Assembly (NCBI RefSeq): GCF_035943815.1
Contig: NZ_DASZBU010000010.1
Location: 124,001 to 188,000, forward strand
Origin: Frateuria_A sp035943815
GTDB taxonomy: Bacteria > Pseudomonadota > Gammaproteobacteria > Xanthomonadales > Rhodanobacteraceae
Reading direction: 5' to 3'
Length of the DNA: 64,000 bases
The notes beneath the pieces were generated by a model. The model had not been told where the DNA came from. It did no database searches and saw only the letters and a list, made by a program, of their open reading frames with translations. Shown piece after piece: positions 1 to 8,905 of the stretch (position 1 is its first letter; every line of letters starts with the position of its first letter). Both the position numbers and the translations under genes were made by a program.

Positions 1-425
1 TTCTTCTGGCCGGCGGACAGTCGCCGCACGGGCTCGTCCTCATAGCCGGCCAGGCCCACCTCGACGAGCACCGAGGCGGCGCTGCGCCCGTCGCGCATGC
101 CATGCAGCCCGGCGGCGATGTGCAGGTTCTCGCGTGGGCTCATGTCCATCTTCAGCCCCAACTGGTGGCCGAGGAACAGCACCTCGCCCGCGCAGGCGTC
201 GCGTTGCAACGGCGCGCCGCGCCAGCGCAGCTCGCCTTCACCCACGTGCAGCAGGCCGGCCAGCAGGCGCAGCAGGGTGGTCTTGCCGCTGCCGTTGTCG
301 CCCTCCACCAGCGCCAGCTCGCCCGCGTCCAGCGCGAAGTCGAGCGGTCCGAACACGGGTTCGTCCGCGCGCAGGAAGGACAGGCCCCGCGCCTGCAGCA
401 GCGGGATAGAGAGGGCGGAAGTCAT
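1..425 (-). CDS. ccmA: Heme exporter ATP-binding protein CcmA (partial)
   Basis: The first 141 residues of an ABC ATPase, cut by the window edge; the family is usually about 205-215 residues. Walker A reads GDNGSGKTT near residue 38, and the signature LSAGQ sits in the last visible codons. The Q-loop region reads LFLGHQLGLKMDMSPRENL; the GHQLGLK..LSPRENL wording is characteristic of CcmA rather than generic ABC proteins. CcmA powers the CcmABCD complex that loads heme onto CcmE for cytochrome c maturation at the inner membrane. The ATG at 423-425 is the only start giving a full N-terminus. The downstream ccm genes would lie left of the window. The 195 bases between this start and the DUF3293 stop hold no gene that I can see. 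Confidence 0.88.
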   Translation of the reverse strand, partial: MTSALSIPLLQARGLSFLRADEPVFGPLDFALDAGELALVEGDNGSGKTTLLRLLAGLLHVGEGELRWRGAPLQRDACAGEVLFLGHQLGLKMDMSPRENLHIAAGLHGMRDGRSAASVLVEVGLAGYEDEPVRRLSAGQK

Positions 426-620
426 CCGGGGAATTGTCCGCAATGCACGCGCGGCTTGTCCATGCGGTGTGGGAGCGCACCCGGCGGGGCTGGCGGCAAG
501 GCTCCCGATCCGACCTGTCGGCACCTTTCCCGGAAGAAGGCGGGTAGTGGCATCTGCATTTCGCCCCGGTTCCCCATGGGAGATGCCGAAGGCCGGACGG
601 GGCAGCCTCGCGGGAACCCT

Positions 621-1025
621 TCAGCGCAACCGCAACTGCGCCACCCCCGAGCCATGCCCGGACAGCCAGGCGTTCTGCCCGTAGCGGTCGCCCAGTCGTT
701 CCAGCTTCTGCGCATCAATCCCCACGATCCAGAAGCTCGGTTCGCGCCAGCCGTCGGTCCCCATGCCGAGTGCCGGGTGGACTTCCAGCGCGGCATCGGC
801 GTGCAGGTCGGCCAGCAGGCGCCGCTGCGCCCGGCGGTTGACCGCGCGCGGCCGCGGCCTGGAGCGTGGGTTCCAGGCGGTGAAGAAGCCCCAGTCGCGG
901 GCGCCGGCGAGCGGCCGCAGGGCGGTCGGCAACGGCTCGCCGATGCGGATCGTGACGGCGCCGCCGGAGGCCAGACGCACGCGGTAGGCGCTGGTGCAGT
1001 AGGCCTCCAGCAGTTCCTCATCCAT
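621..1025 (-). CDS. DUF3293 domain-containing protein
   Basis: A 134-residue cytoplasmic protein without signal peptide. The segment DWGFFTAWNPRSR near residue 44 and the closing block FWIVGIDAQKLERLGDRYGQNAW match the DUF3293 family of small uncharacterised proteins. The ATG lies inside the last codons of kmo (8-base overlap), so translation is probably coupled to kmo. No biochemical role is established for the family; linkage to tryptophan catabolism is only positional. Confidence 0.75.
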   Translation of the reverse strand: MDEELLEAYCTSAYRVRLASGGAVTIRIGEPLPTALRPLAGARDWGFFTAWNPRSRPRPRAVNRRAQRRLLADLHADAALEVHPALGMGTDGWREPSFWIVGIDAQKLERLGDRYGQNAWLSGHGSGVAQLRLR

Positions 1026-2415
1026 GGTGCAGCGGCAGCGGCGGCAACGTGGCCTCAAGCGTGGCCACGGCCGCATCCAGGTCGACCGAGGCCGGGTCGT
1101 TCGACCCGCCCAGCAGCTGTTCCAGCAGCACGTCCTGCGCCCGCCCTCGCTCGAGTGCGTAGGCGTAGGGCAGGTCGGTGAAGGTGACCATGCGGTAGCG
1201 CGCCATGTAGTGCCGCGGCGCACGCGCAGCCAGGCGCACACCCAGCTCGCGCTTGGCCAGATAGCGCGGGTCGGCGACCGAGTCACGCATCTCGACGTAG
1301 TTTTCCAGCGCCATGGTGGCGATCGCGTCGGCGTTGGGCTGGCGCAGGCGCTGGAACTGGGCGAAGGCCTCGTCGACGTCATTGCCTTGCAGTAGCTCGG
1401 CCAGCGCCACGGTGTCCTCGAAGCCGCAGTTCATGCCCTGGCCGTGAAACGGCACGATGGCATGGGCGGCGTCGCCGACCAGCAAGGCGCGGCCATCCAG
1501 GTGCCAGCGCTGCAGGTACAGCGTGGCCAGCGTGCCGACCGGGTGCGCGTCGTAGTCCTCGGCGAAGCGCGGCAGCAGCGGCAGCAGGTCGGCGAACTCC
1601 TCGCGGAAGAACGCGCCGGCGGCGCGGGAATCGGGCAGGGTGGCGAAGCTTGGGTGCGGTCCTTGCGCGGGCAGGAACAGCGTGACGGTGAAACTGCCCT
1701 CGGTATTGGGCAGGGCGATGCACATGTAGCCACCGCGCGGCCAGATGTGCAGCGCGTTGGGCTCGATGGCGAACTGGTCGCGGCCGCCGCTGTCGTTCAG
1801 CCTTCCTGCCCCGAACTCGGAGGCCGGCGGGATTTCCAGCTCCTTGTAGCCGTGCCCCAGCCATTCGGTGCGCTCGCCGAGCGGGCGATAGGCGTTGATC
1901 GCGGCACGCAGCGCGGAACCTGCGCCATCGGCGCCGATCAACACGGGGGCGTCGGCCTCGCGCTCCTTGCCGTCCTCGCCCACGAGCCGGATGCGGCCGG
2001 CGTCGAAATCCGCCGACGCCAGGGCCTGGCCGAAATGGAAGCGCACGCCCACCGCCTCGGCGGCATCGAGCAGCAGCATGTTGAGCCCGCCGCGGGACAC
2101 CGACCAGATCACTTCGCTGTCGTCCACGCCGTAGCGCTGCAGTCCGCTGCGCCCATCGGCCGTATGCACCATGCGCCCTCGCATCATGACCGCGCGGCGC
2201 AGTACGTCCTCGGCCAGGCCCGCGCTGCGCAGCGCCTGCAGGCCGCGCTCGGCCAGGGCGAGGTTGATCGACCGGCCGCCGTCGAAGCCGGCCACGCGAG
2301 GGTCCGGGCGCTTCTCGAACACGTCGACGCCGAAGCCGCGTCGCGCCAGCTGTTGCGCCAGCAGGGCGCCAACCAGGCCGCCGCCGATCAGGGTGAGGGT
2401 GGGCTTGCTGCTCAT
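1018..2415 (-). CDS. kmo: Kynurenine 3-monooxygenase
   Basis: FAD- and NADPH-dependent hydroxylase converting L-kynurenine to 3-hydroxykynurenine in tryptophan degradation or quinolinate-type NAD synthesis. The 465-residue protein has the FAD-binding glycine motif (LIGGGLVGALLA) at its N-terminus, FDGGRSINLALAERG near residue 47, and the second FAD motif GDAAHAIVPFHGQGMN about 300 residues in, all typical of KMO. I chose the start MSSKPTLTL because the flavin strand begins at once; an in-frame upstream extension is low-complexity Arg/Pro sequence. No other kynurenine-pathway gene is visible nearby. It overlaps the DUF3293 gene by 8 bases. Confidence 0.93.
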   Translation of the reverse strand: MSSKPTLTLIGGGLVGALLAQQLARRGFGVDVFEKRPDPRVAGFDGGRSINLALAERGLQALRSAGLAEDVLRRAVMMRGRMVHTADGRSGLQRYGVDDSEVIWSVSRGGLNMLLLDAAEAVGVRFHFGQALASADFDAGRIRLVGEDGKEREADAPVLIGADGAGSALRAAINAYRPLGERTEWLGHGYKELEIPPASEFGAGRLNDSGGRDQFAIEPNALHIWPRGGYMCIALPNTEGSFTVTLFLPAQGPHPSFATLPDSRAAGAFFREEFADLLPLLPRFAEDYDAHPVGTLATLYLQRWHLDGRALLVGDAAHAIVPFHGQGMNCGFEDTVALAELLQGNDVDEAFAQFQRLRQPNADAIATMALENYVEMRDSVADPRYLAKRELGVRLAARAPRHYMARYRMVTFTDLPYAYALERGRAQDVLLEQLLGGSNDPASVDLDAAVATLEATLPPLPLHHG

Positions 2416-2488
2416 GGGCGATCCGTTGCTTCGCATCGCCGGACTGTAGCGGGCCGGGCGCCGGATTGGCACGCGGCGCCCGCGAAAT

Positions 2489-2965
2489 TCAGCTCTTGCG
2501 GTTCTTGCTCGGCGGCGCCTGAGCGGCCGCGTCCAGGAACCCGCGCTGCATGGTTTTCCAGGCATCCAGGTTGCGCTCGGTGAGCTCGTTGAGCATCGAC
2601 CAGGGCGTCTGGCCCATCAGGCTGTTCAACTGGGCGCGGAACTGTTGCTGCTGGTCCAGGAACACCTGCAGGCTGCGTTCCAGGTACGGTCCCATGAAAC
2701 CCTGCAGCGAGTCGCCATAGAAGCGGATGATCTGGCTGAGCAACTGGGGCGACAGCATCGGCTGCCCTTTCTCCTCGTGCTCGGAGATGATCTGCAGCAG
2801 CACCGAGCGGGTCAGGTCCTCGCCGCTCTTGGCATCGCGGACCTCGAAGGACTCGCCGTCCAGCACCAACTGACGGACTTCTTCCAGCGTGATGTAGCTG
2901 GAGATCTCCGTGTCGTAGAGCCGACGGTTCGGATACTTCTTGATGATGCGCAGTTTTTGTGCCAT
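2489..2965 (-). CDS. phaR: Polyhydroxyalkanoate synthesis repressor PhaR
   Basis: A 158-residue DNA-binding regulator. Residues 3-62 (IIKKYPNRRLYDTEISSYIT and on) form the PHB/PHA accumulation regulator DNA-binding domain, followed by the helical PHB-accumulation domain (LLSQIIRFYGDSLQGFMGPYL). PhaR family proteins repress phasin and PHA synthesis genes and are titrated by PHA granules. The C-terminus is a Gln-rich amphipathic helix then a basic tail. No PHA synthase or phasin gene lies in the window, so its targets are elsewhere. It is in the same orientation as kmo, with a 73-base gap. Confidence 0.93.
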   Translation of the reverse strand: MAQKLRIIKKYPNRRLYDTEISSYITLEEVRQLVLDGESFEVRDAKSGEDLTRSVLLQIISEHEEKGQPMLSPQLLSQIIRFYGDSLQGFMGPYLERSLQVFLDQQQQFRAQLNSLMGQTPWSMLNELTERNLDAWKTMQRGFLDAAAQAPPSKNRKS

Positions 2966-3052
2966 GCGGACACGCTAGCAGAACATATTGCGCCGCACCA
3001 GTTGGCCATGCTGCACCCGCCGGTGCAGCAAAGAACGCCATGTCGCTGCGCG

Positions 3053-4606
3053 TCAATGTCCCATCGCGCCGCCGGCGCTGCCGAACGGCGGCTTGGCAAA
3101 CCACAGGATCGGGATCAGCAGCACGAACAGCACCGCGCAGGCCCAGAACACGTCGTTCACCGCCAGGGTCAGTGCCTCGCGCGTGAGCAACTGGTCGACC
3201 AGTCCCAGGCTCTGCCGGTGAGACAGCCCCATGTGCGAGAGCTGGCCCAGGAAATGGGTGGCCGCCGGGTGTGCCGGGTCGATGTTCTCGGTGAGCGTGG
3301 CGTGGTGGCTTTCGCCGCGGTGCTGCCACAGCGTCACGGTGATCGCCGTGGACATGCTCGAACCCATCGTGCGGCAGAAGTTGGACAGGCCGGTGGCGCT
3401 GGCGATCTGCTCCGGGGGCAGGCCCGAAAGATAGATCTGGTTGAGCGGGATGAAGAAGCAGGGAATGGCGATGCCCATCACGAAGCGCGGCAGCACCAGC
3501 GTCGAGAACGAGGCCGAGCTGTCGAAAGTGGAGAACCACCAGGAGGTCGCGGCGAACACGACGAAGGAGAAGGTGACCACCGCGCGCAGGTCCAGCCGGT
3601 CCATGTTGCGGCCCAGGATCGGCGACACCAGAAAGGCCAGGATGCCTACGGGCGCAGTGGCGAGGCCCGCCCATGTCGCGGTGTAGCTCAGCGTGATCTG
3701 CAGCCACAGCGGGAACACGACGTTGATGCCGAAGAACGCGAACATGCCCAGCGTCAGCGCGATCACGCCCACGCTGAAATTGCGCTGCCTGAACAGCGAC
3801 AGCTCCACCACCGGATGCTTGGCGTGCAGCTCCCACACGACCAGGAAGGTCAGGCACACCAACGCGACGATACCCAGCGTGGTGATCATCGGCGAGGCGA
3901 ACCAGTCGTTGTCGTTGCCGTTGTCCAGCATGAACTGCAACGCGCCCACGCCCACCACCAGCAGCGCCAGGCCGACGGCGTCGATCGGTGTCTTCGCCGT
4001 CTTGGTCTCGCGCTTGTGCAGCAGGCCCCAGGTGATCACCGCCGCGGCCAGCCCCACCGGCAGGTTGATGTAGAAGATCCACGGCCAGGAGAAATTGTCG
4101 GTCAGCCAGCCGCCCAGGATCGGACCGAAGATCGGCGCCACCACCACCGTCATCGCCCACAGTGCCAGCGCGATGCCCTGCTTGGTCTTGGGGTAGCTGG
4201 ACAGCAGCAGGGTAAGCGAGAGCGCCACCATCGGGCCGGAACCGGCGCCCTGCAGCAGGCGCGCAATCACCAGCAGCGGCATCGAGGTGGCTAGGCCGCA
4301 GACCATGGAAAAGGTGACGAACAGCAGCACCGACACCACGAAGCTGCGCACTTCGCCGAAGCGTCGCGCGATCCAGCCGGTGAGCGGTTGCATGATGGCG
4401 CTGGCCAGCGCGTAGGAACTGATCGTCCAGGTGCCTTCGCTCGGGCTCACGCCCAGGCTGCCGGCGATGTGCGGCACGGCCACGTTGACGATGGTCATGT
4501 CCAGCACCTCCATGAAGGTGCTGAACGCGACGGCGATGGTGAGCAGAACCAATGCCGTACCGTGCAGGGGCTGCAGCGGCTTGGCGTCGTTGGGCGTGGC
4601 GGCCAT
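3053..4606 (-). CDS. emrB: DHA2-family multidrug efflux permease, EmrB type
   Basis: A 517-residue major facilitator protein with about 14 predicted membrane segments. The N-terminal segment carries the DHA2 signature DMTIVNVAVPHIAGSLG followed by TWTISSYALASAIMQP, then motif A around GWIARRFGEVR. It works with the adaptor EmrA and an outer-membrane channel to expel hydrophobic toxicants directly out of the cell using the proton gradient. It is the last gene of the MarR-channel-EmrA-EmrB operon; the gap to emrA is 17 bases, with an AAGG ribosome site ahead of the ATG. Confidence 0.92.
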   Translation of the reverse strand: MAATPNDAKPLQPLHGTALVLLTIAVAFSTFMEVLDMTIVNVAVPHIAGSLGVSPSEGTWTISSYALASAIMQPLTGWIARRFGEVRSFVVSVLLFVTFSMVCGLATSMPLLVIARLLQGAGSGPMVALSLTLLLSSYPKTKQGIALALWAMTVVVAPIFGPILGGWLTDNFSWPWIFYINLPVGLAAAVITWGLLHKRETKTAKTPIDAVGLALLVVGVGALQFMLDNGNDNDWFASPMITTLGIVALVCLTFLVVWELHAKHPVVELSLFRQRNFSVGVIALTLGMFAFFGINVVFPLWLQITLSYTATWAGLATAPVGILAFLVSPILGRNMDRLDLRAVVTFSFVVFAATSWWFSTFDSSASFSTLVLPRFVMGIAIPCFFIPLNQIYLSGLPPEQIASATGLSNFCRTMGSSMSTAITVTLWQHRGESHHATLTENIDPAHPAATHFLGQLSHMGLSHRQSLGLVDQLLTREALTLAVNDVFWACAVLFVLLIPILWFAKPPFGSAGGAMGH

Positions 4607-4623
4607 GGGGAAGGGCCTTCGGG

Positions 4624-5820
4624 TTATTTGGCGGCGCGGGGCAGGTTGGCCTGGATGATGCGCTGGGCCTCCTCGTCGGCCTTGCCCACCATGCGGTCGT
4701 ACACGGACGTTTCGGCGACCGGCTGTTGCGCCGGCGCCTGCGCCAGCACCGGGCCGCGGTCATCGGTGATATCGACCGTCACCTCGGTGGACAGGCCCAC
4801 GCGCAACGGATGGCGGTCCAGTTCCTTGTCATCGAGCGCGATGCGCACCGGCACGCGCTGCACCACCTTGATCCAGTTGCCGGTGGCGTTCTGCGCCGGC
4901 AGCAGCGAGAAGGCGCTGCCGGTGCCGGCACCCAGGCCCACCACCTTGCCGCGGTACTCGACGTCGCCGCCGTAGATGTCGGCCTTGATGCGGGCCGGCT
5001 GGCCGATGCGGATGTGCTGCAGCTGGCCTTCCTTGAAGTTGGCGTCGATCCACAGGTCGCGCAGCGGTACCACTGTCATCAGCTGCTGGCCCGGTTGCAC
5101 GCTGTTGCCCAACTGCACGCTGCGCTGGGCTACGTAGCCGGAGACCGGCGCAAGGATCGCGTTGCGCTGGGCGGCAATCCAGGCGGCGCGGAAATTGGCG
5201 CGTGCCTGCAGTACGGCAGGGTTCTCCGCCACGTCGGTGCCCTCGATCGCCGCGTGCGCCGCGGCGGCCTGCGCCTCGGCTGCGTTCACTGCCGCGCGCG
5301 CCTGCGCCACGCCGTCGCGCAGATGCTGCACGATCTCGGGCGATTCGGCATGCGCGGCCAGCAGCGGCAAGTGGCGCTTCAGGTCCGCCTCCAGCCTGGC
5401 CAGTTCCAGCCGGCTGGAGGCGAGCTGCGCATCGGCGCCGCTGGCCGAGCTGGTCTGCTGGCGTACGCCACGCACCGCCTGCGCCAGGGCGCTGCGCGCC
5501 TGCGCCAGGCGGACCTGCGCATCGGTGGGGTCGAGCTTCACCAGCACCTGTCCGGCGTCCACGCGCTGGGTGTCATCGGCCATGATCGCCACCACGGTCC
5601 CCGGCACCTGCGCGGAGATCGTCACCTGGTTGCCGCCCACATAGGCGTTGTCGGTCTTCTCGCGGCGCGAGAGCACGAACAGCCACAGCAGCAGCCAGAC
5701 CAGCGCGATCAGGATGAATACCGCCGCCACGATCAGCAGCGCGCGGCGGCGCTTGGCCGGATTCTTGGCGGCCAGGCCACTGTCGTTGTCGGCTCTCTTG
5801 TCGGCTTCAGTGGCGCTCAT
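4624..5820 (-). CDS. emrA: HlyD-family periplasmic adaptor, EmrA type
   Basis: A 398-residue membrane fusion protein. A short cytoplasmic tail is followed by one membrane segment (about residues 27-50), a biotinyl/lipoyl-like hairpin with a long coiled coil (about 90-220), and a beta-barrel/membrane-proximal domain. The phrase RREKTDNAYVGGNQVTISAQ is the usual EmrA-type lead-in. It bridges the EmrB pump to the outer-membrane factor. The start has GGAG 6 bases upstream and overlaps the preceding channel gene by 14 bases, indicating translational coupling. Confidence 0.92.
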   Translation of the reverse strand: MSATEADKRADNDSGLAAKNPAKRRRALLIVAAVFILIALVWLLLWLFVLSRREKTDNAYVGGNQVTISAQVPGTVVAIMADDTQRVDAGQVLVKLDPTDAQVRLAQARSALAQAVRGVRQQTSSASGADAQLASSRLELARLEADLKRHLPLLAAHAESPEIVQHLRDGVAQARAAVNAAEAQAAAAHAAIEGTDVAENPAVLQARANFRAAWIAAQRNAILAPVSGYVAQRSVQLGNSVQPGQQLMTVVPLRDLWIDANFKEGQLQHIRIGQPARIKADIYGGDVEYRGKVVGLGAGTGSAFSLLPAQNATGNWIKVVQRVPVRIALDDKELDRHPLRVGLSTEVTVDITDDRGPVLAQAPAQQPVAETSVYDRMVGKADEEAQRIIQANLPRAAK

Positions 5821-7279
5821 GGTCGGCTCCAGGGGAAGGGGATGTGGCGAGGTCGGTAGGGTGATCGCTGCGGTAGCCGCCGCCCAGCGCCTTGATCAGC
5901 GCCAGGTCGGTGGCCAGCGCTTGCGCGTGCAGCTGGGTGGCGGCGTCGCGCTGCTGCAACAAGGTCAGTTCCGCGGCCAGGCTCTCGCGGGCATCGCGGA
6001 CGCCCATGCGCAGCCGCGCCTGCGCATGGGTCAGCAGGCGCTGCTCGGCGTCGAGCTGGGCCTGCTGTTCCTGGCGCTGCGCGGCGAGCTGTTCGGCGCC
6101 CAGCGCCTGGGTGGCCACATCGCGCGCGGCATCCAGCACGGCGCTGCGGTACTGCGCCACGGCGCTGTCCAGCTGCGCGCGGCTCAGGCCGTAGTTCGCC
6201 TCCAATGCGCCGCCCTCGAAGATCGGCAAGTGCAGTGCCGGCGTCACCGCGAAGGTGCGGCTGCCGGCGGTGAACAGCTTGCCCATGTCGATGCTGGACA
6301 GGCCCGCCAGCGCGATGAGGCTCAGGTCGGGGAAGAACTGCGCGCGCGCCGCGTCGGTCTGCTTGAGCGCCGCCTCGACCTGCCAGCGGCTGGCGGCGAT
6401 GTCCGGGCGGCGTGCGATCAGGTCGAGGCGGGCATCGGCCGGCAGGCCCGGGGCCACGGTCGGCAGCGGGCGGGCCTGCAGTGGCGGAAGCTCGGCCGGT
6501 GCCACGCCCAGCAAGGAGGCGAGCACCGCGCGGCGTACCTTGGCCGAGCCGTCGATCGTCGTGCGCATCTGCCTGAGCGCCGCACGCTGAGCCTGGGCCT
6601 GCTCGACGGTGTCGGCCAGGTCGACGCCCTGGCGCACGCGCAGCTGTGCGATGTCGAGCAGCTGCTGCTGGGCGGCGAGCGACCGGTCCGCCAGCGCCAG
6701 GCGCGCCTGGTCGGCCTGCCAGCCGAAATAGGTGCTGGCGACGGCGTACTGCAGCGCCAGTGAAGCCGCACTGCGCTGCGCTTCAGCGGCATGCGCCTGG
6801 TCGAGTGCCGCTTCCACGGAGGCGCGCTTCTTGCCCCACCAGTCGAAGTCGTACTTCAGCTGGACGCCCAGGTCGGCCTGGTTGTACCAGGTGAAGCCGA
6901 GGAATTTGCTTGGAATCAACCCGTGCTCGCTCATGCGCTGGCGCGAGAACTGCGCGTTGCCGTTGATCGACAGGCCCATCTGCGCGGCGGCCAGGCGCGC
7001 GGACTGCTCGGCGCTCTGCACGCGGCTCTGCGCCAGCGCCAGGTCGGGCGCCTGGCGCAGCGCGCGATCCATCAGTTCATCGAGCTGCGGGTCGTCGTAG
7101 CCGCGCCACCATTGCGCCTGGGGCCAGCCAGCGCGGGTGGCGGTCTGGATGCCGGCGAGCGGCACGTCGTCGCGCAGTTGCGGTGGCGGGAGTTTCGCCG
7201 GCGGTGTGGCACAGGCGGCCAGCGCCAGCGCGATTGCCGCAGCCAGCGCGGTGCGAAGGCGGAGCGGGGCAGGCTTCAT
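5807..7279 (-). CDS. Outer-membrane efflux lipoprotein (OprM/NodT family)
   Basis: A TolC-like outer-membrane factor of 490 residues. The N-terminus is a lipoprotein signal with lipobox LAAC, so the mature protein starts at that Cys. Two OEP repeats follow, each with long helical hairpins (QSAEQSARLAAAQMGLSINGN; ARRPDIAASRWQVEAALKQTD, the latter a hallmark of the NodT family). I chose the ATG at 7277-7279 over an in-frame GTG five codons earlier because AAGGA lies 7 bases before the ATG. The position between the MarR gene and emrA matches the emrRCAB arrangement known from Stenotrophomonas, where the channel is EmrC. Confidence 0.9.
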   Translation of the reverse strand: MKPAPLRLRTALAAAIALALAACATPPAKLPPPQLRDDVPLAGIQTATRAGWPQAQWWRGYDDPQLDELMDRALRQAPDLALAQSRVQSAEQSARLAAAQMGLSINGNAQFSRQRMSEHGLIPSKFLGFTWYNQADLGVQLKYDFDWWGKKRASVEAALDQAHAAEAQRSAASLALQYAVASTYFGWQADQARLALADRSLAAQQQLLDIAQLRVRQGVDLADTVEQAQAQRAALRQMRTTIDGSAKVRRAVLASLLGVAPAELPPLQARPLPTVAPGLPADARLDLIARRPDIAASRWQVEAALKQTDAARAQFFPDLSLIALAGLSSIDMGKLFTAGSRTFAVTPALHLPIFEGGALEANYGLSRAQLDSAVAQYRSAVLDAARDVATQALGAEQLAAQRQEQQAQLDAEQRLLTHAQARLRMGVRDARESLAAELTLLQQRDAATQLHAQALATDLALIKALGGGYRSDHPTDLATSPSPGADHERH

Positions 7280-7304
7280 GGGGGCGTCCTTCACGGCTGC
7301 TTCT

Positions 7305-7829
7305 TCACGGGGAGGGAGCCTCGTCCAGGCGGTCGAGGTTGCCGGCGAGCTTGCGCAGCAGGCGGCTGAAACTGCGTTTCTCGGCGTCGCTGAAACCCGC
7401 GAACGCCGAGCTCACGCGAGGGAACAGCGGCGGCAGCAGCTTCTGCACGAAGCGTCGGCCGGCGGGGGTGATGCGGATGACCACGCGGCGGCGGTCTTCT
7501 TCGCTGGCGCCCCGGGTGATCAGCCCGCGTTTGACCAGTGCATTGGCGATCCGGGTCATGTTGGTGGCGCCCTGCGAGGTGTATTCGCACAGTTCGCCCG
7601 GGGTGGAACTGCCGTCCGGACGGCTGTACAGGATCATCAGCGTGAGGAAATCGCTGTGGTTGATCTTGTTGGGCTTGAGCGCCTGCTCCACCGCTTCGTC
7701 GAAGGTCTGGCCGACCATCAGCAGCAGGCGGGTCAGGCGTGCCTCGGTGGCGGGCATGTCGGGAATGACCTGACTGACCCGGCCGATTCCCTCGTCCATC
7801 ATCGCGATACAGTCGCCCAGACGCGCCAT
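7305..7829 (-). CDS. MarR-family regulator of the efflux operon
   Basis: A 174-residue winged-helix regulator. The MarR domain spans about residues 28-145; the recognition helix lies around TSQGATNMTRIANALVKRGLI and the wing contains EEDRRRVVIRITPAG, a classic MarR DRR motif. It is the first gene of the operon with the channel, EmrA and EmrB, so it most likely represses these pump genes and itself and is relieved by toxic aromatic ligands, as EmrR/MprA is. A 5-bp inverted repeat just upstream is a possible operator. There is no strong ribosome site before this ATG, so a slightly later start is possible. Confidence 0.88.
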   Translation of the reverse strand: MARLGDCIAMMDEGIGRVSQVIPDMPATEARLTRLLLMVGQTFDEAVEQALKPNKINHSDFLTLMILYSRPDGSSTPGELCEYTSQGATNMTRIANALVKRGLITRGASEEDRRRVVIRITPAGRRFVQKLLPPLFPRVSSAFAGFSDAEKRSFSRLLRKLAGNLDRLDEAPSP

Positions 7830-7844
7830 TTCACCAACTCATAT

Positions 7845-7856
7845 TTCACCAGTGAA
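7845..7856. promoter_or_regulatory. Candidate MarR operator upstream of the efflux operon
   Basis: The sequence TTCACCAGTGAA is an inverted repeat (TTCAC, 2-base spacer, GTGAA) lying 16-27 bases before the MarR-gene start, within an AT-rich patch unlike the surrounding GC-rich DNA. The position suits autorepression. The motif is short and its assignment is inference. Confidence 0.4.
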
Positions 7857-7960
7857 CAAATTTAGCGGGCCTGTGCTGCGTAGGCAAGAGGTTCCGCGCA
7901 TCGCGGACGCCGACCGGGGCCCACGCTCGGGCCGCACCGACAAGGACGCGACGACGGGCC

Positions 7961-8767
7961 TCAGCGTGACAGGGACAGGCCGAACAGGCGGCAGGCGTTG
8001 GCGGTGGTGGCTACCGCGACCGCTTCCGCGGACTCCCCGCGCAGCTCGGCCACCACCCGCAGCGTCTCGATCATCCGCACCGGCTCGTTGCGCGTCCCTT
8101 GGTGGCCGGCATTGGGTTGATCAGGCGCGTCGGTCTCCAGCAGCAAGTGCCCGATCGGCATGCTCGACACCAGTTGACGCAGGCGCCTGGCTCGCGGGTA
8201 GGTAACCGGCCCGCCGATTCCCAGGAGGAATCCCATCTCGAAAAGCCGTTCGGCTTGCTGGTCGCTGCCCGCGAAGCTGTGGACCACGCCACGCAGACCC
8301 GGAAAGCGCCGCAGCGTGAGCACTATTTCCTCCACTGCGCGGCGCGCGTGGATGATGACCGGAAGGTCGAACTCGCCGGCGATCGCCAGCTGCGACTCGA
8401 AGTAGTGCCGTTGCGCGGAGCGGTCGAGTCCGTCGACATAGAAGTCCAGCCCGATCTCGCCGAGCGCGACGGCGCTGCCGTCGCGCAAGCGTTCGCGCAG
8501 ATCTTCTAGGTGACCGGGCCGGTGCTGCGCGAGGAACAGCGGATGCAGCCCATATGCGGGTACCAGCTCTGCATGGCGCTCGCAAAGCGCAGCGATGCGC
8601 GGCCAGGACGCTGCATCGATGCCGGGGACCACCAGCAGTCGCACGCCCGCTTCGGCGGCGCGCGCCAGGACCTGTGCGCGGTCGCCGTCGAAACCGGCAT
8701 CGTCGATATGCACATGGCTGTCGACCAGTAGCGGAGTCCCGGGAGCCGGATATGAGGGTTCCGTCAC
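7961..8767 (-). CDS. TatD-family metal-dependent deoxyribonuclease
   Basis: A 268-residue TIM-barrel hydrolase. The N-terminal metal motif is LLVDSHVHIDD, the catalytic glutamate lies in ALGEIGLDFY, metal-binding histidines in VIIHARRA and GVVHSFAGS, and the aspartate in HLLLETDAPDQ, all diagnostic of TatD/YjjV enzymes that act as 3'-5' exonucleases or DNases. I chose the GTG at 8765-8767 because AGGTGA lies 7 bases upstream; an in-frame ATG ten codons earlier (8797) has no ribosome site. The paralogue (TatD, YcfH or YjjV) cannot be decided here. Confidence 0.88.
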   Translation of the reverse strand: MTEPSYPAPGTPLLVDSHVHIDDAGFDGDRAQVLARAAEAGVRLLVVPGIDAASWPRIAALCERHAELVPAYGLHPLFLAQHRPGHLEDLRERLRDGSAVALGEIGLDFYVDGLDRSAQRHYFESQLAIAGEFDLPVIIHARRAVEEIVLTLRRFPGLRGVVHSFAGSDQQAERLFEMGFLLGIGGPVTYPRARRLRQLVSSMPIGHLLLETDAPDQPNAGHQGTRNEPVRMIETLRVVAELRGESAEAVAVATTANACRLFGLSLSR

Positions 8768-8905
8768 GCGTTCGTCACCTGGTTCGCACGTCGGCATAAA
8801 ATGTCTAGGTCGGATTCAGTATGGCGAAGGTTCAATGGTTTTGCAGGTGAACGACGGACGCATGGCGCGCTCCGCGCGCCGCAAAGAACGAAGGAGATGG
8901 GAGTC

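Noticed and set aside
102..1181. Long plus-strand open frame opposite ccmA, the DUF3293 gene and kmo
   Set aside because: It is the Gln/Arg/Ala-rich complement of well-supported minus-strand genes and has no recognisable domain.
1444..2583. Plus-strand open frame of 379 codons
   Set aside because: Antisense shadow of kmo, which carries clear FAD motifs on the minus strand.
2645..4294. Plus-strand open frame of 549 codons
   Set aside because: Antisense to phaR and emrB; composition is dominated by Gln, Arg and His typical of shadows in GC-rich genomes.
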